Below are positions 42,347 through 52,373 of a stretch of DNA of 64,000 bases, piece after piece (position 1 is the first letter of the stretch; each line of letters opens with the position of its first letter). Under the pieces are notes generated by a model, which was given only the letters and a program-made list of their open reading frames with translations, did not search any database and was not told the origin of the DNA. The translations under genes were made by a program, and so were the position numbers. The stretch covers positions 3,224,001 to 3,288,000 of the forward strand of contig CP012810.1 of NCBI GenBank assembly GCA_001936135.1, given 5' to 3'. Origin of the DNA: Saccharomycopsis fibuligera x Saccharomycopsis cf. fibuligera (lineage: Eukaryota > Ascomycota > Saccharomycetes > Ascoideales > Saccharomycopsidaceae).

Positions 42347-45300
42347 CTAAGTCTGCGCGACAACACCAACAAGGGCTTTGTAAGCCTCCGTATTCTCTGG
42401 ATTGAATACCATACTTCTTTGAATTAATCTAAACTGGCGTGTCTTTGTATACAATGTTGACAATTCTTTAGAGTCAATAGTTGCTTGCCCTGTAGACCCA
42501 ATGTTAGCTGCAATCTTAGCGTCCAAATGCTTCCACACATTGTAATCGTTAGGGAAAAACATTGCGTTTCTTTGCCAGTGGTTCACCACACTATCTCTGC
42601 CCAACCGTTTAGTAATATGGCTAATGAATGTTGGTACTTTACGGTAAGCGTCTGCACTGAGCTGCGCTAAACTAAGACCTTCAAGCTCTTCTTTAGCTGC
42701 CAATAAACTTTCTTCATCACCTTCAATAATCAACATTGCTGTTAAAGTGAACAATGTAATCAATGTAGTACCATGATTTGCAATAAATTCAAATAGCTCA
42801 TCTAATGCAGCCTGCTTGGTTTCTGGGGTATCATAGTTGTACAATGATTGCGTAACCAATATAACAAAACTATTGGCCTCGCCAGATATCTTGAGTATTC
42901 TCTTGAACTCTTCAATAGACTGCTCAAGATTATCCAAAAAGTAGTATGAAAGCCCCAAAACTGTTTTGGAAGACAAGACGCATTTCTTAACCTGATCTGC
43001 GCGAGAACCTGGTTTATCTTGCTCGTTACCAAGTTCTTGTGCTCCTTCGTCACTGGCATCCAAAATGTCCAAAGTAAATTGTGCATTCTCAATTGCCGCT
43101 TCGTAGTTTTCGTTTCCCAAGTTGAATCTGGCTAGTTGTGTCTTGACTTGTGCATATTTGAGCAAGATGGCTTCACTTTCTGTCTCTTCATACTTGGCTT
43201 CAAAAATCTCACACAATTGAGTGGCAAGCTTCTCACCATGCTCATGATCACCAATTCTTTCCAAAATATCACAGGAAATTTCAATTGCAACATCATCGTT
43301 TGGCACCTGTTTAAGATACCGCGTCAATGCAAAATCTGCCATAGTAAGCTCTTGTGCAACCTGTATATCTCTTTTGTCATCACCTCTTGCGATCCTTCTA
43401 CCACAAACAGACAAACCATACATAAGTTGTGCCAAAGGAGATCTTCCATTAGATAGCACAAAAGCATGACCAAATAGTTTAGCGGCAGTTTCTGTATCCC
43501 CAGATGCTTCAGCAAGTAAAGCATCACCAATCCAAGAGCCAGGATGGTCAGGAGCAATACTTTGAGCCTTCAAAAAAGTTTGCTGAGAAAGCTCTACATC
43601 TCCGTATCTCAAATACAAAACTGCCAAATTAGACCAAACGTCAGCATTTCTTGGATCCAAAGCAGAAGCTTTAATAAAACAATGCTGCGAAATCCTTGGA
43701 TTAACAGATATCGTGGCCACGCCTAATGTTAACCAAAAGTTGGCATCTGAAGATTCAAGTTTGATCGAGTGCTTCAATGATTCGATAGCTGCATCACGAA
43801 ATTGTGGTTTTTCCAAATGGAAATATGCTTCTAATTGTGCAAGCCCAAGATTGTACCAGTTTCCGGCTCTCACAACTTTGGCAAGTTTTTTTCCTGAGCA
43901 AGCAATACCAAATTTACCAGCAATAATGGCAAGATGCGCTATGAAATCTTTATAGTGGCCTGTTTCATATAGCTCTTGTAATGATGTTGGTGTAATTCTA
44001 TCAACAGAGTTTACTCTATCGAGCATATCATCACTGAAAATGTTGTAACTTTCAATTTTGGTTTGTATAATGCCTATAAATTTCTCAAATGGGAACTTAT
44101 CAATACTGGACTGTATTCTGAGAAAGATTTTGGCGACATCTGCCACGGCTTTCCATAATTTTTGTGAATTAGAGTTGATAACAGCAGCAGCTTCTAATAG
44201 GTCAACAGCTTTAATAGCAGATTCAATTGCTCTTCCATAAAATCCTCCGATTATATAATTACTTGAGCTTGAAATCAAAGCAATGTAAAGAGACATAATC
44301 ACACATTCTTCATCTGGTCTTTGTTCCAATATGCTTTCAAGAGTCAGGATACTAGCTTCAAACTCCTTAATTTGATACTGTGTCACTCCTAATAAATATT
44401 TGGCGTGCCAGTGGGAATTATCAATATTAATGGCCTTATTGAACACTTTAATTGCAGATTCAAGTCTTCCAAATAGAAGGTATGCTTCTCCTAAACCAAC
44501 CCATGACTCCACATCAGTTGGCAACAATCTGATTGCAGATTGAAACCATTCAACCGCTTTGTCTCCTCTCTGGCTTTCCAAAGCAGAAGTGCCCAAAACT
44601 CTATATGGCCAGGACTTATCAAAATCCAAGGTTTGCAACTTTCTACGAACCCTTTCCGAAGTGACCATTCTTTCACATAACACTTCAGCTAGCTCCCATT
44701 CGGCTTTTTTAGCAAAATTTTCAACTAAATACCTAGCAGCAACAATTTCACCAACATCGTTTTCAAAAGCTTTAATGAAACATTTGAGGGCCTTGTTCTC
44801 ATCATCAAAATAGGTAGAGTATATTACACCCAATGATGTATAAGTAGGGGCATAATTTCTGTTCGCCTTCAAGGATCTAAGCAAAAGATCAAATGCAGTC
44901 TGCACCAAATCGGTCGCTTTGCCGCCTGTTTGCTTGTCTAAAATATCAATTTCATACAAATAACTTTGAGCCAATCTCCACAAAATCATAGCTTTCAATT
45001 CATATGATCGTAAATCAGTTCCCTTGATAAGCTCAAAACCTTTTTCCAAACCTTCTCTACCAGTCTTTAATTCTCTCAATTGAATTTGGCACCATGATAA
45101 CTCTAGCAAAGCATTATTATTATCAGGATTTTCTTCAACAACATCAAACAACAAACTTTTTGCTTCTGCCAAATTTCCTTCTTGCATATACACCAACCCC
45201 TTACCAACCTTTGCATCCACATTTTTTGGATAGTTTTTCAATGTTGCATCATATAATCTTATGGCGGTGGCAAAGTTCTTTGGTGGTTCATAGTATGTGT

Positions 45301-46768
45301 ACACTAAAGCTAACTTGACCGTAAAAAATTGTCTTGCTCTCAGCAATTCAAAACCAGTACTTTTTCTTGTATTAATCAATAAATCGATACCAGTTTTACA
45401 AAGATTTAATGAACTTTCATATTCCTGTAAGTACAAGTAGTACAAAGTAAGAATTTTGTTTGCTAACAAACAGTCTTTTGCTTCTTTGTATCCGTTCTCC
45501 ATAAGAGTCAAGATCTCCTCAGCTGATAAAGAGTTATCAAACATGGTTTCATTATCCACAAGACTTGCTTTTTCTAACTCTCTATGAACAGGTGTTGGCG
45601 ATTCACTCTTTTCATCCAATTCGGAAGGCTTTTCATTACCATTTTGCTTTGCTTCCTGGAGTTCTCGCTTTTCCCTGGCAATTCTCTTTTTGGATGCTTC
45701 CTCTTCCTTTTCAGCCTCTTCTTTTATTTTCAAGAAAACACTTTTATCAAACAGAGATATATCAGATAACACGTAGGCATAAATAATATTTGCAAGACCT
45801 TTACCACGAAATAACTTGAGAAAATTGATTAAGTATTCAGTTTCTACATCGCTAATATTCTCGAAATCATTCAAATCAAAAAATAGGTTCCATGCAAACA
45901 AGGATGGATGTTTCACAAGAACCATACCATTAACCATTTCAAGCACTTGCTTTTTATAGTCATTTTTTGCTTCTGGCTGTTCACTTTCAGGTATCGTTTG
46001 AAGTTTCAGAAACTTATATCTCAACAAGTCTTCCTCTAGATTTCTCCGCTTTTCGTCATCATGAGTCACGTTGATCAAAAGCTGATATAGCTCCTCGATT
46101 TTTGACTTTTCATAGACAACCCATTTGTATTCTTGCACTTTGACACTTGCTGTGGCCTTGTTGAACTTTAGCCTCATTTTATCAGATTGTGCGCGTATAT
46201 CTTTGCTTTCCAACTCAAGTTCTATCTTCAACAAGTTCTCAATTGCTGACTCAGCGTTTAGTATTTGATTGCCGCATATTTCTGCTAAATACGTTCCTGG
46301 TAGAAGTGCCCTGTAGTAGTATTGCATAAATGCAGGATCATTTTGGCTATTTTTCTTGACATACAACTTGACGTCCTTAGCAATTGAGTAAACGCCTTCG
46401 CGATCATCAGCAAGCACTCTGGCATAATTACCAGCGGCATCAAAAAACTTTTTGTAATCACCTTGGTTCTTCACAATTGAAAAGTACCCTTTCCAAGCAT
46501 TGTGGTTGTCTGGGTCACATTCGATACAGGAGTGTAATGCATTCTCTGCCTTGTCAACATCTTCGGTGATGATGTATGCCTTCCCCAACAATAGATAAGC
46601 ATTGGTTGAATCCGGCTCGTTTTTCAAGACACGATGAAGTAAATCGATTGATTCTTCGGGGTCATCACTTAAAAGCTTCTTTGCCTGCTTAAGTAACTTT
46701 AAAGAAGACGACATATTTTTTGGTATCTGAGTGAACTGCCTCAAAGAAAGTGCTATAGCTCCGGCCAT
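42347..46768 (-). CDS. SKI3: Ski complex scaffold Ski3, TPR protein, 1473 aa
   Basis: Scaffold of the Ski2-Ski3-Ski8 complex that feeds mRNA to the cytoplasmic exosome for 3'-5' decay and for non-stop and no-go surveillance. The protein is almost wholly tetratricopeptide repeats. Clear ones include 'NAYLLLGKAYIITEDVDKAE', 'AKVGKGLVYMQEGNLAEAKS', 'ESWVGLGEAYLLFGRLESAI' and 'DVWSNLAVLYLRYGDVELSQ'. A charged, disordered insert lies near residues 350-400. The length agrees with the 1432 aa of S. cerevisiae Ski3. Two ATGs are possible, 46768 and 46714; the second gives 'MSSSLKLLKQAKKLL', closer to the family start. Only three in-frame CTG codons were found (plus-strand 44345, 45341, 45752). Confidence 0.93.
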   Translation of the reverse strand: MAGAIALSLRQFTQIPKNMSSSLKLLKQAKKLLSDDPEESIDLLHRVLKNEPDSTNAYLLLGKAYIITEDVDKAENALHSCIECDPDNHNAWKGYFSIVKNQGDYKKFFDAAGNYARVLADDREGVYSIAKDVKLYVKKNSQNDPAFMQYYYRALLPGTYLAEICGNQILNAESAIENLLKIELELESKDIRAQSDKMRLKFNKATASVKVQEYKWVVYEKSKIEELYQLLINVTHDDEKRRNLEEDLLRYKFLKLQTIPESEQPEAKNDYKKQVLEMVNGMVLVKHPSLFAWNLFFDLNDFENISDVETEYLINFLKLFRGKGLANIIYAYVLSDISLFDKSVFLKIKEEAEKEEEASKKRIAREKRELQEAKQNGNEKPSELDEKSESPTPVHRELEKASLVDNETMFDNSLSAEEILTLMENGYKEAKDCLLANKILTLYYLYLQEYESSLNLCKTGIDLLINTRKSTGFELLRARQFFTVKLALVYTYYEPPKNFATAIRLYDATLKNYPKNVDAKVGKGLVYMQEGNLAEAKSLLFDVVEENPDNNNALLELSWCQIQLRELKTGREGLEKGFELIKGTDLRSYELKAMILWRLAQSYLYEIDILDKQTGGKATDLVQTAFDLLLRSLKANRNYAPTYTSLGVIYSTYFDDENKALKCFIKAFENDVGEIVAARYLVENFAKKAEWELAEVLCERMVTSERVRRKLQTLDFDKSWPYRVLGTSALESQRGDKAVEWFQSAIRLLPTDVESWVGLGEAYLLFGRLESAIKVFNKAINIDNSHWHAKYLLGVTQYQIKEFEASILTLESILEQRPDEECVIMSLYIALISSSSNYIIGGFYGRAIESAIKAVDLLEAAAVINSNSQKLWKAVADVAKIFLRIQSSIDKFPFEKFIGIIQTKIESYNIFSDDMLDRVNSVDRITPTSLQELYETGHYKDFIAHLAIIAGKFGIACSGKKLAKVVRAGNWYNLGLAQLEAYFHLEKPQFRDAAIESLKHSIKLESSDANFWLTLGVATISVNPRISQHCFIKASALDPRNADVWSNLAVLYLRYGDVELSQQTFLKAQSIAPDHPGSWIGDALLAEASGDTETAAKLFGHAFVLSNGRSPLAQLMYGLSVCGRRIARGDDKRDIQVAQELTMADFALTRYLKQVPNDDVAIEISCDILERIGDHEHGEKLATQLCEIFEAKYEETESEAILLKYAQVKTQLARFNLGNENYEAAIENAQFTLDILDASDEGAQELGNEQDKPGSRADQVKKCVLSSKTVLGLSYYFLDNLEQSIEEFKRILKISGEANSFVILVTQSLYNYDTPETKQAALDELFEFIANHGTTLITLFTLTAMLIIEGDEESLLAAKEELEGLSLAQLSADAYRKVPTFISHITKRLGRDSVVNHWQRNAMFFPNDYNVWKHLDAKIAANIGSTGQATIDSKELSTLYTKTRQFRLIQRSMVFNPENTEAYKALVGVVAQT

Positions 46769-47011
46769 AGGAGCAGCATTGTTCGACAGCCACTTTTTGT
46801 ATTTTCAGACTTTGAATTTTGATCGCTAAGCAAAGTGCATTCCGTTATAATGGTATACTGATCTATAATTAGTTACGTAATCATGTTTACTTTTCTGCAC
46901 TCACTGCGCTCCAGATCAAAATAAACAAGTATAACATCATCAACCAAATCAGAATCAAGTATCTGATATATTAGCTCACATTTTTATCTATTCCAGCACT
47001 AAACATTGAAA

Positions 47012-47869
47012 ATGGCAAAGAAAAATAAGGTCAAGAAGTCCAAGAGTGAGAAATCACTGGTCGAAGTTGCTTTAGAGGAAGATAAATTCGAACAGCCTGA
47101 GGAGCCTCAGGTAACAGACGCAGATAATGATACCACTGAAGACAGAAAGAAATCTGCAGAAGATGATCAAAATAACGATACTCAGGAAGAAAGTAAAAAA
47201 TTGACAGAAATAAATGATTTCAAAAGGTCTACAGAAGATTGTTACAAAGAGCAAAAAGACGGACCTGCAGAAGATGAAGATGAGCCAAAAGACACAATTA
47301 CCCAACTCGAGTATCCAAAGCCTTCAAAAAGTTTGAAAAATCTAGACAAGGGACATGCACAGGAAAGAAAAGCGTCTGGCATATATTCACAGCTTTCACA
47401 AGACCAGATAAATGTGCTCAGGGATGCCTTTTCTCTCATTGATGATGACGGCGATGGTATAATATCAGATGAAGATCTCGTTAAAGCGTACAAGCTAATT
47501 AATAAGGAAGTGTCAAAAGAACAGAGAACCAAAATGTTTTCAGACGTTCAAAGCCCATTGGCTTTTGGTGGTTTCTTAAGCTCATTAGCTGGAAAGCTAG
47601 GAGAGTTATCATCCAAGGAAGAGTTGACCAACGCTTTTGAAGTGTTTAGTACTGATCAGAGAACATACAAAAACCAATCTTATAACCAACAGCATGAAAA
47701 AAAAGAAGAGCTTAAATGCAGCGTTAAAGAATTAAAAGACAGCTTATTGCAAGCTGGAATGAAAGAGGAGGATATAAATTTGGCTTTGAAAAGTTTCTCT
47801 AAGACAGAAATGAACGGCACTGAAATATTTTTGGCTGAAAGATTCATAAATACAGTGCGTGATGATTGA
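47012..47869 (+). CDS. MLC2: Myosin II regulatory light chain Mlc2, EF-hand, 285 aa
   Basis: Light chain expected to bind the IQ motif of type II myosin Myo1 at the cytokinetic ring. The C-terminal ~160 residues match yeast Mlc2: 'SQLSQDQINVLRDAFSLIDDD', one canonical EF-hand loop 'DDDGDGIISDED' (about 143-154), a second half 'FGGFLSSLAGKLGELSSKEEL', and 'VKELKDSLLQAGM'. The remaining EF-like loops have lost acidic ligands, as in the family. Unlike the 163-aa S. cerevisiae protein, it has an N-terminal extension of about 125 residues, Lys-rich then Glu/Asp-rich. The ATG at 47012 is used (two codons after a TTG). A second possible start inside the extension is not seen. It is divergent from SKI3, with a 243-bp spacer. 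Confidence 0.85.
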   Translation: MAKKNKVKKSKSEKSLVEVALEEDKFEQPEEPQVTDADNDTTEDRKKSAEDDQNNDTQEESKKLTEINDFKRSTEDCYKEQKDGPAEDEDEPKDTITQLEYPKPSKSLKNLDKGHAQERKASGIYSQLSQDQINVLRDAFSLIDDDGDGIISDEDLVKAYKLINKEVSKEQRTKMFSDVQSPLAFGGFLSSLAGKLGELSSKEELTNAFEVFSTDQRTYKNQSYNQQHEKKEELKCSVKELKDSLLQAGMKEEDINLALKSFSKTEMNGTEIFLAERFINTVRDD

Positions 47870-48349
47870 TTTAGATAGAGCCTAGAAAAACAATTTTTGG
47901 CTCAATACTGTGTTATTACTAATACTTTTATGACTTCGTTAGTCTATTTGTTTCGCTTATTTTCCATCTTTCCATTTCCGTCTTTCTCTAATATCCTTTT
48001 TCTTTATAATTCTATTTTACAAAAGTATGTCATTTAGTAGTATAATTTCTTGATATTTTAAAAAGAAGCCAAGACCTATAATTAGTATCAATAATGAACA
48101 AAAAAAATTAAGAGATGAAAACGGTAACTGGTGCTTAGGCATGAGTATAACAATACCTAAAAAGAAAATAAAAGTCTATAAAAAATCAAGCATTAAAGAA
48201 GTTGTGTGAGAGCAGCACACTTATTTGAGACATAAAAAAAAAAAGCAGATTAAGCAGAAATATGCTGAATGTTGATATAGACAAACGTTATAGTATATAG
48301 TACAAAACGGCGACCAAACATTGGCAGCGCAGTTGTAAACTTGGAGCTT
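47870..48349. other. Convergent 3' region of MLC2 and PZF1
   Basis: 480 bp, AT-rich, between two stop codons. No gene is recognised. Confidence 0.6.
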
Positions 48350-50344
48350 TTAATCCTTAGTTACATGAGAAGCGTTTGTAGTTGGAGAATCAGAATGAAT
48401 AATGGCGCTGATTGGAATTGTCTTTCTTATAGGAGCTGCTAGCTTATTTGCAGCCATATCACTATTCTTTGTATTGAGATCACTATTATTTTTAATAGTA
48501 AGCTCGTTGCTGATTTCTGAGTGTGTAAGCGTTTCTTGATGGAAACGAAGCGGTGGAAGAGTTGACGTATCTGGAAGGATAGGTAAATTATCAATAGCAG
48601 GCAATCTTTCATTGCTTCGTAAATTACTAACTACTGAATGGCCCGTTGTTGCTTGTGTGTTTTGAGATTGGGTTTCGACTTCCTCTTTTTTTTGTTTAAA
48701 CTTTAATTTCATTCCTTCGTGCCAGTTCAAATGCCTTCTCAAATCATACTCATTTTTAAACATTCTATCGCAATTAGCATATTTGCAAGGAATTGTCTTA
48801 TTCAGCTTTTCACCCTGATAAGCAATGATATCCAACACTGATCTTTTTGGAGAATAATGCAAGATATCCTGAAGTGATTTTCTGGAACCAGTGGATGAAT
48901 CTGAAACATTGCCAGAATTTAAAGGCTCTTGAGATAACTCCACAAAGGAGTCCTCTTCATCAACGGTGTCGTCGTCGTCATAATGGTCGTTTTGTGGTTG
49001 TTTAGTCTGACTGAGTTTCACTGGGAATGGACTCTTATCAAGTTCTTCATTTGGCCGAGCAGTGCTATTATTAATATCATCTTCTGTGATTTGGTTTTGC
49101 AAAGGAGACACCTTTTTTAAAGATGACCGCTTATGTGGTGCTCGCCCTCTCAGTGGTGAGTCGTGTTTCAACGAAGAGCTATGGCCATCATCAATAGACC
49201 TTATCGGGATATCTTGGAGAAGTGATTCTGGTAAAGGTACATTCTTATGTTCGGCCTGATAATGGTCTATAAGTGGAACTTTTCTTGGAAATGTACTTGG
49301 ACATATTTTGCAGTTCCAAATTTTAATAATTTTCGCATCATCATGGACAATCATATGCATCCTAAGACCGGCTTCACCAACACATGCCTTCCCACACAAT
49401 TCACACTTGATTTTGGGGTGAATGGTTTTGATATGAAACTGTAGAGCACTCCAGGTCTTGAACATAGATAAGCAGTTACCATTGGTGCATTGATATGATG
49501 GTTGAGAACCGTGAATTTTTTCTCTGTGGTTAGCCAATCTATAAGGTCTAGGAAAACTCTTACCGCAATCCGCACAAGTAAGTTTATTCTCGTGTACTGC
49601 TAATATATGATTCTTCAACTGATAGTTTTTGTAGAAGGTAACTTCACAATTATGAAAAGAACACTTGAAAGACTTGGAATGTGTAATTTCGTGTCGCTTT
49701 AAGTGTTGCCGAGTATTGACCCCTTTGCCACAAATTTTGCAGCTATATGGCTTTTCGTCGCTAGACTTATGCGATAATAAATGAATATCCAAATGTGATT
49801 TTCTAAAAAATGCTTTGTCACACCCCTCATGGGCACATTTATATGGTCTAATATTTTCATGGCTTCGTTTATGTTGCTCTAATAATGATGGCTTTGTGTA
49901 TGCTTTACCGCATCCCTCATAGTCGCATATGTATTTCCTACTTCGCGTCGATGATGACGATCTTGAAGAATTAGCTGATCCTGACTCAGGGTTTCCTGAA
50001 AGCGATGATACAGAGGTATTGACACTATCACTGCTGCCAATGCCGTCGCTGATTGTGTAAAAATCGCTCGTGATATAACTTCCTTCAGCTATCGTTGGTT
50101 CAAGCTTGGCTTCTGGTTTCTTCTTTATAGGGATAGACGAATCATGGTCGTGCAATACATCACTAAGTTTTCTTTTTCTGAATGTTGTGTTATCAGATTT
50201 GTCGTTAATGTTGTTTATGCTATTGCTGTTTCTACCACTGGTGGTGCTATCTGCGTTAGCCTCATCGCGTTCATTGGTAAGCACTCTTTCTGGATTGTTT
50301 GAGGTCTGCCGCGTAGCCGCAACAGAAGATGTCGCCGTTTCCAT
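48350..50344 (-). CDS. PZF1: Transcription factor TFIIIA, nine C2H2 zinc fingers, 664 aa
   Basis: TFIIIA binds the internal control region of 5S rRNA genes and recruits TFIIIC/TFIIIB and RNA polymerase III; it also binds 5S RNA. Eight fingers run in series from about residue 136, starting 'CDYEGCGKAYTKPSLLEQH' and ending 'CPSTFPRKVPLIDHYQAEH'. A ninth, 'CKYANCDRMFKNEYDLRRH', stands alone near residue 516 after a Ser/Asp-rich linker of about 150 residues. The split between fingers 8 and 9 is the hallmark of yeast TFIIIA, where the linker is about 80 residues. The ATG at 50344 is the first in frame. Total length exceeds the 429 aa of S. cerevisiae because of low-complexity ends. Confidence 0.93.
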   Translation of the reverse strand: METATSSVAATRQTSNNPERVLTNERDEANADSTTSGRNSNSINNINDKSDNTTFRKRKLSDVLHDHDSSIPIKKKPEAKLEPTIAEGSYITSDFYTISDGIGSSDSVNTSVSSLSGNPESGSANSSRSSSSTRSRKYICDYEGCGKAYTKPSLLEQHKRSHENIRPYKCAHEGCDKAFFRKSHLDIHLLSHKSSDEKPYSCKICGKGVNTRQHLKRHEITHSKSFKCSFHNCEVTFYKNYQLKNHILAVHENKLTCADCGKSFPRPYRLANHREKIHGSQPSYQCTNGNCLSMFKTWSALQFHIKTIHPKIKCELCGKACVGEAGLRMHMIVHDDAKIIKIWNCKICPSTFPRKVPLIDHYQAEHKNVPLPESLLQDIPIRSIDDGHSSSLKHDSPLRGRAPHKRSSLKKVSPLQNQITEDDINNSTARPNEELDKSPFPVKLSQTKQPQNDHYDDDDTVDEEDSFVELSQEPLNSGNVSDSSTGSRKSLQDILHYSPKRSVLDIIAYQGEKLNKTIPCKYANCDRMFKNEYDLRRHLNWHEGMKLKFKQKKEEVETQSQNTQATTGHSVVSNLRSNERLPAIDNLPILPDTSTLPPLRFHQETLTHSEISNELTIKNNSDLNTKNSDMAANKLAAPIRKTIPISAIIHSDSPTTNASHVTKD

Positions 50345-50543
50345 ATCCACAACTTTGTCTATAAAAATCCTCGGTATAAGCGCCTCTCACAATCTGTGTG
50401 GAAGTATGTTTCACGGGAAACGAAAGAATTAAAGCGAAATAAAGAGAAAACTCTTGTAATTTTAGGCGTCTTCATCTATTAGAAAGGAAAAAAAATATTT
50501 CAGGTGACATGTGCTTACATAATCTCGAAAACAGAAGAGGAAA

Positions 50544-50582
<39 letters not shown>

Positions 50583-50723
50583 AAGAGAAACAAAAAAAAT
50601 AATAACGAAGACCAAGAAGGCTTGATTGTCTGCTTTTTAGAGTTTGGCTATTTTACTTGTTGAAGACTTAGCATTCTAGACAGTTTTTTTATTAACAAAA
50701 CACAATTTATTATCACTTGAAAA
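50345..50723. promoter_or_regulatory. Divergent promoter shared by PZF1 and RPO26
   Basis: 379 bp between two start codons. The centre has a run of 28 A (50549-50576), a classic nucleosome-excluding tract between divergent promoters. TFIIIA and the shared polymerase subunit Rpb6 are both needed for 5S rRNA synthesis, so co-regulation is plausible. No specific factor site is assigned. Confidence 0.6.
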
Positions 50724-51393
50724 ATGTCTGACGTGGAAGAAAAGTAAGTTGTTTTGAGAGGTATAGCTGCAAAAGTTGCAATGAGCATCATCGAAACTTG
50801 AAGTTGACGATGTTGAATGAGTTGAAAAAGTTACGATACAAAACAATAATAAACCTGGTAGTCAGTTTTTGTCGTTTTTCTGTTGTTGTTTTTTTTTTGG
50901 ATATATGTAAAAGTACGATCTATTGTGGTACTTTCAATATGGATCTTCGAGCATCATACTAACATTTGCATCTAGTTTGGGAGCTGAAAACTTTGAAGAT
51001 TACGAAGATGATCATTTCTCAGATGAAGAAAACTTTGTAGCTCCTGAAGAAGCAAATGGAAACCAAGATGAAACCAACAAACAATTTAGTAGTGATGTGC
51101 AACAACAAAGTCAACACAAAAAGAGTCTTAAAGATCTCGCTATACCTAAAGAAAAGAGAGCCACGACGCCATATATGACCAAATATGAAAGAGCCAGAAT
51201 TTTGGGTACCAGAGCTTTGCAAATCTCTATGAATGCGCCAGTATTAGTTGATATCGAAGGCGAAACTGATCCATTACAAATTGCCATGAAAGAATTGTCA
51301 CAAAGAAAAATTCCGTTGGTTATTAGAAGATACTTGCCTGACGGAAGTTACGAAGACTGGGGATGTGATGAATTGATTGTGGATCAGTTTTAA
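50724..51393 (+). CDS. RPO26: Shared RNA polymerase subunit Rpb6 (ABC23), two exons, 145 aa
   Basis: Subunit common to RNA polymerases I, II and III that clamps the largest subunit. Exon 1 is only 20 nt (50724-50743, 'MSDVEE' plus part of a codon); exon 2 is 50976-51393. The intron has GTAAGT, TACTAAC (50957-50963) and TAG. Joined, the protein reads '[25 protein letters not shown]', an acidic N-terminus. It continues into the highly conserved core '[19 protein letters not shown]', 'ISMNAPV', '[13 protein letters not shown]' and '[17 protein letters not shown]'. S. cerevisiae Rpb6 has 155 aa and also has an intron near its start. It is divergent from PZF1. Confidence 0.97.
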
Positions 51394-52373
51394 GTGATTG
51401 TCATTTTGAGAATGCGTTGTGATATTTTGCTCAGCTTCCTTTTTGTTTTCGATTCCTGAGGCTGAGAATATTGTGCTATCATGTTAGAATCTGCTAAATT
51501 TGCTAATAAGAGTATTACGGGGATTCAACAGTGGCGGTTGAAAAACCTTCACTGAAAGCAAGTTCTGATATTTCTAGATCTCTGATTATTGCATAATTGT
51601 TAGTTTTGATGTTTCTGTTTGTATTCCACAAAAAGTCCTGGTTGCTCATCAACAACTGTAAATTTTTATGAGAGCGTCAAAAAGACATCAGATTTATTTA
51701 TTTTTTTATAATACTGTATATTGCAAACCTTTTATTTTTCTGTTCTTCCCTTCATTTTATTTTTACTTTTTTCTTTATGTTACTTTTTTCTTTACATTAC
51801 TTCATTATTTATCATCATTAGTGTTTCAATAGTTAATGGATTATACATTCAAAAACTATTTCAACTGTAGCAATATGAAATAACAATAAAATAGAATGCT
51901 CAAACATTATACAGCGCCTTTCACCAAAAACTACATTAATGCTTGCAAGCCAAAATAACGGATATAGATAGACAAGTAATCTTGGAAAATGAGTTTTTAT
52001 TAACAGTGTAAAAAAAGATAGTATTGTAATAACAAAGACAGAAATTAAAATAGTAAAAGTAACAAAAAAGGTCAAACTTGCAGCTTGATGAATGAGTATT
52101 CCACAAAAAAAAATTAATGATAAGAACAAAAATATCATCAACGTTTCATTGAGTAATTGGTGATGGGTGAGATGCTAAACGCGTCGGGAATAATAAAATA
52201 TAACTTCTTGTTTCTTATTTAATTATTTTGAATATATTTTTGTTTCTTTAAATATGGTTTTGTTTTCTTCGAAAATTCGAATAACCTAACTTCATGTTCT
52301 AAAAGGCGAAACTAAATTAAAAGTGATTTCTTTTTTCGATGATTATTTTCGGGCCGAATCCGTCCAATGAAAT
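51394..52373. other. Convergent 3' region of RPO26 and QCR2
   Basis: 980 bp, AT-rich. A hydrophobic 101-codon ATG frame (51833-52138, minus) reflects A-rich sequence and is not supported. No RNA gene is recognised. Confidence 0.55.

Noticed and set aside
51833-52138. Hydrophobic 101-codon minus-strand frame between RPO26 and QCR2
   Set aside because: It is Leu/Phe/Ile-rich, as expected from A/T-rich DNA, and lies in a convergent 3' region. There is no family match.
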